DNA of 14,276 nucleotides, from the NCBI GenBank assembly GCA_017518025.1, contig JAFWWR010000266.1, positions 1 through 14,276 on the forward strand, read 5' to 3'. The DNA comes from Clostridia bacterium (GTDB lineage Bacteria; Bacillota; Clostridia; Oscillospirales; CAG-272). Numbering within the stretch: position 1 is the stretch's first letter; each line of letters opens with the position of its first letter. The position numbers were made by a program, and so were the translations under genes. Positions 6,253 to 12,539 of the stretch are shown in pieces. The notes beneath the pieces are model-generated. The model was not told where the DNA came from, searched no databases, and was given only the letters and a program-made list of their open reading frames with translations.

Positions 6253-6878
6253 ATGAAAGAGAAACTGAAGAAGCTCGGGGAGAAAATAAAGGAGAAAACG
6301 GCGGGATTCAGAAAGAGGGCGGGCAAAAAGACCGTGGCGATCGTCTGCGCGGTGGTCCTTGCGGTCGGGGTCGTGGCGGTAAATCTCGCTCTTCTCGGCG
6401 GCGACAAAAAGGACGAAAAAAAGGGCGCCGAGAAGACCTCTCTCGCCATCGACCTGACGAAGATCGGGGAAAGCGGCGCTCCCGAGGAATCCGAGGAGCC
6501 GGAGGACGCGGAAAAAACGGCCGCGGACGATTATCTCGCTACGGTGTCTCTCGGACGGCAGCAGGCGCGGGACGAGGCCATGGAGGTCCTTCTCGCCGTC
6601 AGCGAGAGCGAGGACTGCTGCCCGACGCCAAGGCGGACGCCATGAACGATATGAACCGGATCGCTCTCGACATCGAGAGGGAAGCGCAGATCGAAACTCT
6701 CGTGGTGTCACGCGGATTCAAAGACTGCGTGGCGGTGCTGAACGGCGACAAAGCCAGCGTCGTCGTCGAATCGGAGCCGCTGACTCCCGGTCAGGTGGCG
6801 CAGGTGAGCGAGATCGTTTACGAAATCGCGGGCATCCTTCCCGTGAATCTTAAAATAATCGAAAAAACCGCCGGATGA
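6253..6878 (+). pseudogene. spoIIIAH: Stage III sporulation protein AH, split by an apparent one-base deletion
   Basis: SpoIIIAH spans the mother-cell membrane and joins forespore SpoIIQ in the intermembrane channel. The start at 6253 has GGAGGT seven bases upstream (a GTG at 6244 overlaps that site). One membrane helix lies at about 27-48, then an acidic linker and the conserved DYLATVSLGRQQARDEAMEVL. After SESED (codon ending 6615) this frame runs only CCPTPRRTP to a TGA at 6643-6645. The remainder of the protein (LLPDAKADAMNDMNRIALD..., ETLVVSRGFKDCVAV, LTPGQVAQVSEIVYE, GILPVNLKIIEK) continues in the -1 frame to 6878. Restoring one C (GACCTGCTG instead of GACTGCTG) gives an intact protein of about 208 residues, the normal family length. 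An ATG at 6642 overlaps the early stop (ATGA), so a split product is conceivable. It may be a sequencing or assembly error or a true mutation. Confidence 0.88.
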
Positions 6879-6885
6879 CCGGCGC

Positions 6886-6933
6886 AAACAAAAGCGGGGG
6901 CCGCGACGAGAGGCGCGACCCTCGCTTTGTTTA
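6886..6933. terminator. Bidirectional terminator between spoIIIA operon and CotH operon
   Basis: The left arm AAACAAAAGCGGGGG (6886-6900) pairs imperfectly with CCCTCGCTTTGTTT (6919-6932). An inner CGCG pairing lies in the loop. The arms are A-rich on one side and T-rich on the other in both directions, so the hairpin can end both the plus-strand spoIIIA transcript and the minus-strand CotH transcript. The CotH stop codon lies inside its right edge. Confidence 0.75.
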
Positions 6934-8577
6934 TTTTCCGTAGACTTCGTATTCTTCGTAAAGATCGTCCGTCGTCAGGTTTTCCACGTATTCGTCCATA
7001 TATGTCAGCCGGTCCATGACGTGTTCGCGGAACAGTGAGAGCTTCACCGACGGATCCTCCAGCTTCGTGGATCCGGGCCACCTTGCGGCGTCTCTCGCGT
7101 AGGCGCCGGAATCGAAGATCTGTTTTTCGTACCTGTCGATCAGCTTGTTCAGGTTGTCCTCGGACCACAGCCGCTGCCGCAGGTCTGCGTACCTGTTCTT
7201 GACCCGCTTCAGAGCGCCTTCGTCGCCGTACATCATCAGCTTATACACGGGATTTATCTTCATCACCTGGTTGCTCGAGGGCTTTACTCCGTACGGCGTG
7301 ATCCAGTTTTCCTCGCTGTAGCTCCATACATTTCCGAAGGACTGATTCAGATCCCAGGGGGTGTAGAGCATTATCCTTTCGCCGTCCTTGATCTTCAGCG
7401 TCTGGTCCAGATTGAGCGTTCCCCAGGAAGAGGAATTGTCTCTGCCCTGGACGAAATTGATGAACAGGAACACGTCCGTCGCGGCGCCCATGTCGCAGCG
7501 TGAATAGAGGGACGGATCGGCGCCGTTTATGCCCTGCAGGTAAGTGTAGTAGTCCGCCAGCGGCTTCCACATGACGTCCTCGCCGACGTTCGTGTCGCCT
7601 TCTTTGATCTCGAAGTTCGCCGCGAGCTCGTCGTAATCGGAGTAGTTAAGCGTCAGCTCCTTTTTGAAGGTGATCTTCCGATAGGTGTATTCCTCAGGAC
7701 CTATGCGCAGCTGTTTTTTGTCGAGGGGGTACCCGAGAGCGTACAACCCCGCGTAATCGTCGTTTATAAGCAGCTCCACAAAACGGTATTCCACGCCGTT
7801 GTCGATGCCGAAGGAGTTGTGTGTGCCGCAGGAGGAGTACCACAGATTGGTGGAGAAAACGTTGCGGACCCTTTCCTGGTCGTTGTACGCCGCGTAGAGG
7901 ATCCAGTCGCCGTCCTTCCTCATCCCGAGGAGACTCACGTCATACTCTCTCATGTTTCTTCCCGGGGACATATCCCTCAGGGAGATCCTGTAGGCCTTTT
8001 TGTCGAATCTCAGAGACGTGCTTCCTCTGGTGTGGATCTTTCCGTCCAGTATCTCAAGGGGTTTCGTCGCATCCGTCCGGTTGTCGTACACGCGCATGGA
8101 CACGGAAGAATACTCGCTGCTTATCTCACCCTTGGTGCTCAGGGAGATCACGGGCAGGGTGGTGCAGACGATCTTTATCCTGCTGAATTCCTTGCTGTTG
8201 TAGACGATGGCCTCAAGGGGCTCTCCCGCGGCGATCATCTCGTCGGTTATCCTCTCGCTGAGAAACGCCAGCCGGACGCCGCCCTTGACGGAAGCTTCGG
8301 GAGTGTAGGCGGAGGGAGAATTCTCCGGAAGAGAATAGTAGTACGACCTGCCCGCCTCGTCGTAGGGAAGCTCGATCCCGTTGAAAAGGACGCCGGCCTC
8401 GAGGCGCTTGTCCGTCTCGGAACGGGTGGAGATGATCTCCTCGACTTCTTTCTCGTCTTTCTTCAGGTCCCGTATGGGCTTTCCGCGGGGATGATAGTTG
8501 AATAACAGGACGCTGACGAGCACTATCGCGCTGAAGGCGACGAGTGCGGCGCATATCAGATTCCTTTTTGTACTCAT
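6931..8577 (-). CDS. Membrane-anchored CotH-family kinase
   Basis: A 548-residue CotH-like protein. Studied CotH proteins are atypical kinases that phosphorylate spore coat proteins. An N-terminal membrane helix (about 7-27) after a short basic stretch suggests an anchor with the catalytic part outside the membrane. Visible motifs are RGSTSL at 184-189 followed by KKAYRISL (193-200), YNDQERVRN (231-239), VELLINDDYAGLYAL (267-281), FINFVQGRDNSS (372-383) and the metal-binding-type TPWDLNQSFGN (406-416, Asp409). The usual acidic residue after the LYAL strand (LLTE in many relatives) is Gly-Tyr here. Start and upstream DUF4956 stop are two bases apart with no strong ribosome binding site, which points to translational coupling. 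It is the last gene of the VTC-DUF4956-CotH operon. Its substrate is unknown. Spore-coat function is possible but the gene is not clearly the orthologue of Bacillus cotH. Confidence 0.88.
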   Translation of the reverse strand: MSTKRNLICAALVAFSAIVLVSVLLFNYHPRGKPIRDLKKDEKEVEEIISTRSETDKRLEAGVLFNGIELPYDEAGRSYYYSLPENSPSAYTPEASVKGGVRLAFLSERITDEMIAAGEPLEAIVYNSKEFSRIKIVCTTLPVISLSTKGEISSEYSSVSMRVYDNRTDATKPLEILDGKIHTRGSTSLRFDKKAYRISLRDMSPGRNMREYDVSLLGMRKDGDWILYAAYNDQERVRNVFSTNLWYSSCGTHNSFGIDNGVEYRFVELLINDDYAGLYALGYPLDKKQLRIGPEEYTYRKITFKKELTLNYSDYDELAANFEIKEGDTNVGEDVMWKPLADYYTYLQGINGADPSLYSRCDMGAATDVFLFINFVQGRDNSSSWGTLNLDQTLKIKDGERIMLYTPWDLNQSFGNVWSYSEENWITPYGVKPSSNQVMKINPVYKLMMYGDEGALKRVKNRYADLRQRLWSEDNLNKLIDRYEKQIFDSGAYARDAARWPGSTKLEDPSVKLSLFREHVMDRLTYMDEYVENLTTDDLYEEYEVYGK

Positions 8578-8579
8578 GT

Positions 8580-9251
8580 TCAGACGATATCCTCGTTATC
8601 GTATTCGATGACGGAGAACCGCTCGACAAGCGGCTCCGCCGCAAGCGCGTCGGAAAGCGCCTTCGGATCCTTCACGGAGCACTCGATGGCGAAATCCATT
8701 CCTTTCGAGGTATAGTTGCGGCTTTTGATCCTGAATCTCTTCGTGGAGGCCTTGACTTTTGCCATCACCGCTTCCTCGCTGTCGGGAGCGCAGTGGATTA
8801 TCAGGCAGTACGGCCTCTTTCCGATGTTGACGTAGTTTAGGATGAACAGGATCAGAGTCACCACGAGACTGGTGAGCACCGCCACCTCGTAGAGCTGGCA
8901 TCCGCACATGATCCCGGTGTGCACCGACCAGAGGAGATACACCATATCCACGGGGTCCTTGACGGACGTGCGGAATCTGATGATCGCCAGCGCGCCGATA
9001 GTACCCAGGGTGATGACGAGACTGGACTGCAGACACAGGACGATGGTGGCGATGAAGAAGGGAAGCACCGCGACGCTTATGTTGAACGACTTGTTGTAGA
9101 ACGCCCGGTGGGAGACGAATCTGTAAACGAGGAACTCATAGGCGGCGAGAATGGCGGCCACGATGAGAACAGACAGAACGAGCGCCAGGTTGACTTCCTC
9201 TTTCGCGTATCCGTTTTTGATGTAATCCGTTATCTGTGCAAAAATGTTCAT
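8580..9251 (-). CDS. DUF4956 membrane protein
   Basis: A 223-residue protein with about four to five hydrophobic segments (roughly 22-45, 57-75, 78-91, 103-118 and 123-141) and a soluble C-terminal domain (about 147-223). The most conserved-looking part is LGTIGALAIIRFRTSVKDP (82-100), a glycine-rich helix followed by an Arg-rich RFRTSVKDP loop. That loop is the hallmark I associate with DUF4956. The C-terminal part begins YCLIIHCAP and looks like a small alpha/beta domain. No biochemical function is established for the family as far as I know. The start overlaps the stop of the VTC gene by four bases (ATGA) and has GAAGGAAG seven bases upstream. It is followed two bases later by the CotH gene. 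It is likely the membrane partner of its neighbours. Confidence 0.85.
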   Translation of the reverse strand: MNIFAQITDYIKNGYAKEEVNLALVLSVLIVAAILAAYEFLVYRFVSHRAFYNKSFNISVAVLPFFIATIVLCLQSSLVITLGTIGALAIIRFRTSVKDPVDMVYLLWSVHTGIMCGCQLYEVAVLTSLVVTLILFILNYVNIGKRPYCLIIHCAPDSEEAVMAKVKASTKRFRIKSRNYTSKGMDFAIECSVKDPKALSDALAAEPLVERFSVIEYDNEDIV

Positions 9252-9946
9252 AAGAGTACTTCCTTCAGACGGCAGCGGCCCAGATAATATTTGGAGAAGG
9301 TCGTTTGCCGGTATTCGTTTGACGAGACCAGGGTTTTGATGTGCCCGGGTAAAATATCGTCGAATTTCACCTCGAGGACGTGCCGCGATCTTTGCTGAAG
9401 AGGGAACACCGTGTACCCGCCTTCCAGGAAATCCTCCGCGGCGTATGAGGCGGAGATGTTCGTGTCAAAGGTGATCCGGACGTTTGCTGTCGGTTCCACG
9501 TAGGCGAACCGCTCGTAGTCGATGACCGCCTTGGGAGTGAACCCGCATCTTAGCACGTCAGCGGCGAACCGCTTCACCAGCGGGTGCCGGTCGCCGTAAA
9601 GGAGGTCGGAGACGTCGCCGGTGAAAAACGCGTCGTACTCCTCCCCGGTGATCGGGCAGAAATCCTTGTGACATCTCCCGTAGAGTTTTTCCTTCCGTTC
9701 AAGGAACAGCTTGTCGCTGTCGTCGCCGTAATACCTGATACGGTACTTGAACCTCTCCGCGATCCCCGCCTCGTTCCCGTAGGCGCATGAGTCGTGCAGA
9801 TCGTCGAAATACAGACTGTGGATCACGTATTTGCCGTTCTCATCGCCGTGAACGTCCGGCTCGAGCAGCGGGCGGATCCTCTGAGCGAGCATAGCGAGCT
9901 GCTCTTCGGAGCAGCAGTATTTCCACTCGTTTCGGTATCTTTTCAC
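9248..9946 (-). CDS. VTC-domain protein, polyphosphate polymerase-like
   Basis: A 232-residue triphosphate-tunnel protein of the VTC family. In yeast Vtc4 this domain makes polyphosphate from ATP in a basic tunnel. Family positions are present: RNEWKY (5-10), VIHSLYFDD (41-49), RIRYYGDD (69-76), LERKEK (82-87), IDYERFAYV, RITFDTNISAS, VLEVKFD with Glu192 and Lys194, and the C-terminal SKYYLGR with Lys219. So the tunnel residues look intact. There is no membrane segment or SPX domain, so it is a soluble cytosolic enzyme alone. The frame allows a GTG at 9976, but the GTG at 9946 is preferred: AAGGGGGAG lies directly upstream and relatives begin just before the (Y/F)R-E-KY segment. It is first in its operon and overlaps the DUF4956 gene. 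Polymerase activity is inferred. Confidence 0.88.
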   Translation of the reverse strand: MKRYRNEWKYCCSEEQLAMLAQRIRPLLEPDVHGDENGKYVIHSLYFDDLHDSCAYGNEAGIAERFKYRIRYYGDDSDKLFLERKEKLYGRCHKDFCPITGEEYDAFFTGDVSDLLYGDRHPLVKRFAADVLRCGFTPKAVIDYERFAYVEPTANVRITFDTNISASYAAEDFLEGGYTVFPLQQRSRHVLEVKFDDILPGHIKTLVSSNEYRQTTFSKYYLGRCRLKEVLL

Positions 9947-9995
9947 GAGCTCCCCCTTTCCCGGACCCTTGTCCACGTCCGACAGTTACTTTTTT

Positions 9996-10024
9996 ATTTT
10001 ACACTAATTCGACAACTTTTTCAA
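9996..10024 (-). promoter_or_regulatory. Sigma-A-like promoter for the VTC-DUF4956-CotH operon
   Basis: On the minus strand TTGAAA (10019-10024) and TAAAAT (9996-10001) are 17 bases apart, followed by an A-rich initial region. It would give a leader of about 43 bases before the GTG at 9946. Vegetative-type elements suggest expression outside sporulation, although a second promoter cannot be excluded. Confidence 0.65.
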
Positions 10025-10076
10025 GTCCTGCTACGCAATACGTCTGCTGAAATGTGTCGTGACGCCCGGCGGACGT

Positions 10077-10106
10077 AAAAGATCCGTCCGGTTTTCCGGA
10101 CGGATC
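10077..10106 (-). terminator. Intrinsic terminator after khpA
   Basis: An 11-base perfect stem (GATCCGTCCGG at 10081-10091 with CCGGACGGATC at 10096-10106) around a TTTT loop begins seven bases past the khpA stop. On the minus strand it is followed by TTTTACG. It ends the ylxM-ffh-rpsP-khpA transcript where rimM and trmD would be expected to follow. Confidence 0.88.
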
Positions 10107-10112
10107 CCTGAC

Positions 10113-10376
10113 TTATCTTATTTCGACGTTCACCCTGTCGCCGGTGATCTTTGACGCGGCGCGCATTACCGTGCGAAGCGAGTTCGCGATGTTGCCGTGC
10201 CGCCCGATGATCATCCCGGTATCCGCAGGATCCACCGTCAGCGTGAGAGTGACGGAATCGCCGTTCCTCTCCTCGGCGACGTTGACCTGATCCGGGTGCT
10301 CGACGATGGCCTTTACCATGTCCGTAAGGAGCCGGGAAAGGTCGATATTACCGGTGCGAGCTTCTTCTTCCATCAT
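10113..10376 (-). CDS. khpA: KH-domain RNA-binding protein KhpA (YlqC)
   Basis: An 87-residue single KH-domain protein that in studied Firmicutes pairs with KhpB and binds RNA, affecting cell division and envelope growth. The KH signature is TGMIIGRHGNIANSLR, with the GRHG loop at 58-61. It is preceded by the family N-terminus LLTDMVKAIVEHPDQV, and the protein ends in VNVEIR. The longer open frame overlaps rpsP. The ATG at 10376 overlaps the rpsP stop (ATGA), and the second ATG at 10373 is an equally possible start; the upstream ribosome binding site is weak, consistent with coupling to rpsP. It is the last gene of the operon. Confidence 0.92.
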   Translation of the reverse strand: MMEEEARTGNIDLSRLLTDMVKAIVEHPDQVNVAEERNGDSVTLTLTVDPADTGMIIGRHGNIANSLRTVMRAASKITGDRVNVEIR

Positions 10377-10621
10377 TTCTCTTCGGCACCGCTCTTGTTG
10401 ATGAGACTTCTCACCGTTTCGGTGGGCTGCGCTCCGGTGGCGAGCCACTTGTCGACCTTCTCCTTATCGACTTTGATCGTCACGGGATCGGTCATGGGGT
10501 CGTAGTAGCCGACCTCCTCGATGAATCTGCCGTCTCTCGGATATCTGGAGTCCGCGACGACGATGCGGTAGAAGGGCGCCTTCTTCTTGCCCATTCTTCT
10601 GAGTCTGATTTTTACTGCCAT
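10373..10621 (-). CDS. rpsP: 30S ribosomal protein S16
   Basis: An 82-residue S16, the normal length, needed for 30S assembly. Typical sequence is KIRLRRMGKKKAPFYRIVVADSR at the start, RDGRFIEEVGYYDP, then the KVDKEKVDKWLATGAQPTETV helix region. TAAGGAGAA seven bases upstream supports the ATG at 10621. It lies 45 bases after ffh and overlaps khpA by four bases, the usual Firmicutes order. Confidence 0.97.
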   Translation of the reverse strand: MAVKIRLRRMGKKKAPFYRIVVADSRYPRDGRFIEEVGYYDPMTDPVTIKVDKEKVDKWLATGAQPTETVRSLINKSGAEEK

Positions 10622-10666
10622 GGTTATTCTCCTTAAAATATGATTTTTGATTTTTATAAAAACCCG

Positions 10667-12007
10667 TCAAAATGAGAACGGAATTTTCATCTTGCCTTTT
10701 TTGTTCCGCAGTTTCTTGCCCTGGCCGGTGAACTGCTTCATCATCTTGTTCGTCTGGTCGTACTGCCTCAGCAGCTTGTTGACCTCCTCGACGGTCGTTC
10801 CGCTTCCGGCGGCGATCCTCTTCTTCCGTGATCCGTTGATCAAGTCGGGATGCTCCCGCTCCCGCTCCGTCATGGAGAGGATGATCGCCTCGGTGTGGGA
10901 TATCGATTTTTCGTCGATCTGGGCGTTTTTGAGCTGAGAGGGTTTCACCCCGGGAAGCATCCCGAGAAGATCCTCCATATTGCCCATTTTCTTTATCTGT
11001 TTGAACTGGTCAAGGTAGTCGGAGAGAGTGAACGAATTCTCCCTGAGCTTTCTCTCCAGCTCCGCGGCCTGCTTTTCGTCATATGCCTGCTCCGCCTTCT
11101 CGATGAGGGAGAGTACGTCGCCCATGCCGAGAATACGGGACGCCATCCGCTCCGGATGGAAGGGCTCCAGTGCGTCGAGCTTTTCGCCCGTGCCCACGAA
11201 CTTTATGGGCTTTCCCGTGACGTAGCGGACGGAGATCGCCGCGCCGCCTCTGGTGTCGCCGTCAAGCTTCGAGAGCAGAACGCCGGTGATGTCCAGTTTT
11301 TCGTTGAATGATTCCGCCACGTTCACCGCGTCCTGACCGGTCATGGCGTCCATCACCAGGATGATCTCGGTGGGGGATACCTTCTCCTTTATGGCGGAGA
11401 GCTCGTTCATCAGCACCTCGTCAACGTGGAGCCGGCCGGCGGTGTCGATGAACACCATATCGTAGCCGTTTTTCGTCGCGTGCTTCACGCCCGCCTCGGC
11501 GATCTTCACGGGATCGCCGAGCCCCTGCTCGAACACGGGGACGTTGATCTTCGATCCCACGACCTTCAGCTGATCCACGGCGGCGGGACGGTACACGTCG
11601 CACGCCACCAGCAGGGGATTTTTGCCCTGCTTTTTGTAGTACGCCGCCAGCTTTCCGCTGTGGGTGGTCTTACCGGAACCCTGGAGGCCTACCATCATCA
11701 CCACCGTCGGCGGCTTCGGGCTGATGGTCAGCTTCTCGTTTTTCTCCCCCATGAGGGAGATGAGTTCCTCGTTGACTATCTTCACGATCTGCTGCGCGGG
11801 CAGGAGACTCTCGAGCACTTCCGTACCCACGGCGCGGTCGGTGACGTTTTTGATGAATTCCTTGACGACCTTGAAGTTGACGTCCGCCTCCAGGAGCGCC
11901 AGCTTCACCTCTCTCATGCCGGCCTTGACGTCGGCCTCGGTCAGCTTGCCCTTGCTCCGGAATCTCTTGAAGGCGTTATTCAGTTTTTCGGAGAGATTTG
12001 AAAACAT
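10667..12007 (-). CDS. ffh: Signal recognition particle GTPase Ffh
   Basis: A 446-residue SRP54 homologue that binds signal sequences and 4.5S/6S RNA and delivers ribosomes to FtsY at the membrane. The N domain occupies about 1-90. The G domain holds G1 GLQGSGKT (107-114), DTAGR (188-192), SKLDGD (246-251, Ser in place of the usual Thr) and GTGEK (272-276). The Met-rich M domain follows from about 325, with the RNA-binding helix region SRKKRIAAGSGTTVEEVN and a QYDQTNKMMKQF signal-binding stretch. AAAGGAGG seven bases upstream fixes the ATG. It follows ylxM by 12 bases. All expected parts are present. Confidence 0.98.
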   Translation of the reverse strand: MFSNLSEKLNNAFKRFRSKGKLTEADVKAGMREVKLALLEADVNFKVVKEFIKNVTDRAVGTEVLESLLPAQQIVKIVNEELISLMGEKNEKLTISPKPPTVVMMVGLQGSGKTTHSGKLAAYYKKQGKNPLLVACDVYRPAAVDQLKVVGSKINVPVFEQGLGDPVKIAEAGVKHATKNGYDMVFIDTAGRLHVDEVLMNELSAIKEKVSPTEIILVMDAMTGQDAVNVAESFNEKLDITGVLLSKLDGDTRGGAAISVRYVTGKPIKFVGTGEKLDALEPFHPERMASRILGMGDVLSLIEKAEQAYDEKQAAELERKLRENSFTLSDYLDQFKQIKKMGNMEDLLGMLPGVKPSQLKNAQIDEKSISHTEAIILSMTEREREHPDLINGSRKKRIAAGSGTTVEEVNKLLRQYDQTNKMMKQFTGQGKKLRNKKGKMKIPFSF

Positions 12008-12019
12008 CCGGCGCCTCCT

Positions 12020-12367
12020 TTATCCTGCGTTCCACATGGCGGAGAGCTTCTCGAGCACCTCTTTCAGCTCCGTCGCGGCGGGGCAGCTCCCGCATTGCGC
12101 GGTCAGCTCCTTCGCCCGGGCGACCAGGTCCGCCGTCTCGCCCGACTTTTCCGCGAGCCCCAGCTTTTCCTCGAAGAACCTGAGCTCCGCTTCGCTTTTC
12201 TTTATGGAGTCCCTGACTCCCTGGCGTGACAGCCCGGTGAGCTCCGCGATTTCCGAGAGGGAATAGTCTTCGCTGTAATAGAGATCGAGCAGTTCGTATT
12301 TTCGCTCCGTAAGGAGCGGGCCGTACGCGTCGAGGAGCATGACTATTTTCACGTTTTTCTCGCGCAT
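12020..12367 (-). CDS. ylxM: YlxM-family helix-turn-helix protein (UPF0122)
   Basis: A 115-residue protein of the YlxM family, almost always encoded just before ffh. It has been linked to SRP function in streptococci. A sigma-70 region 4-like helix-turn-helix is visible at about 36-56 (SLSEIAELTGLSRQGVRDSIK), preceded by the family motif LLTERKYELLDLYYSEDYS (18-36). The C-terminal part from about 57 is charged and helical. Two Cys (QCGSC) near residue 92 are not something I recognise as a family feature. The ATG at 12367 follows a GAGGAG that is rather distant (about 13 bases). A palindrome overlies its promoter. Confidence 0.92.
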   Translation of the reverse strand: MREKNVKIVMLLDAYGPLLTERKYELLDLYYSEDYSLSEIAELTGLSRQGVRDSIKKSEAELRFFEEKLGLAEKSGETADLVARAKELTAQCGSCPAATELKEVLEKLSAMWNAG

Positions 12368-12383
12368 GGCGGTGCTCTCACTC

Positions 12384-12410
12384 CTCTGTAAAGCAAATCA
12401 CTTTACAGAG
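12384..12410. promoter_or_regulatory. Perfect 10-bp inverted repeat over the ylxM promoter start region
   Basis: CTCTGTAAAG (12384-12393) and CTTTACAGAG (12401-12410) form a perfect inverted repeat with a seven-base spacer. It covers the last two bases of the ylxM -10 element, the predicted start (near 12402) and the beginning of the leader. Because the transcript would begin inside one arm, the full hairpin would not form in RNA. A DNA operator for a dimeric repressor is the more likely reading. The regulator is not identifiable from the window. Confidence 0.55.
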
Positions 12411-12437
12411 TATACCACGGCGACTTTCCAAAGTCAA
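12409..12437 (-). promoter_or_regulatory. Sigma-A promoter for ylxM-ffh-rpsP-khpA
   Basis: On the minus strand TTGACT (12432-12437) and TATACT (12409-12414) are 17 bases apart, with TGG before the -10 (extended -10). The predicted leader to ylxM is about 35 bases. No other promoter was seen before ffh, rpsP or khpA. Confidence 0.8.
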
Positions 12438-12470
12438 CCCCTTTTTTGAAAAAAAGTTTCCCGTTTCCCA

Positions 12471-12499
12471 TTGCAAAACTTCCCGCGCTAAACTATAAT
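12471..12499 (+). promoter_or_regulatory. Sigma-A promoter for glycyl-radical activase gene
   Basis: TTGCAA (12471-12476) and TATAAT (12494-12499) are 17 bases apart on the plus strand, 34 bases from the divergent ylxM -35. The predicted start is near 12506, giving a leader of about 34 bases before the TTG start. A direct heptamer repeat (GTTTCCC twice, 12456-12469) ends one base upstream of the -35. Confidence 0.75.
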
Positions 12500-12539
12500 A
12501 TTGAGGGTATATGAAAAAGGTCGAAGGGAGGCGGAACGC

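Noticed and set aside
6605..6650. Programmed -1 ribosomal frameshift in spoIIIAH
   Set aside because: The shift point GAGGACTGCTG is not a slippery heptamer of the X-XXY-YYZ type, and I see no clear downstream stimulatory hairpin. A one-base deletion explains it more simply.
7819..8505. Plus-strand open frame of 228 codons opposite the CotH-like gene
   Set aside because: Shadow of a conserved gene; no family signature and no suitable start signals.
9947..10076. SRP RNA (ffs) or another small RNA near ffh or in the gap before the VTC gene
   Set aside because: No SRP RNA-like GNAR-tetraloop helix or long complementary arms were seen in the gaps. This gap is explained by a promoter and the khpA terminator.
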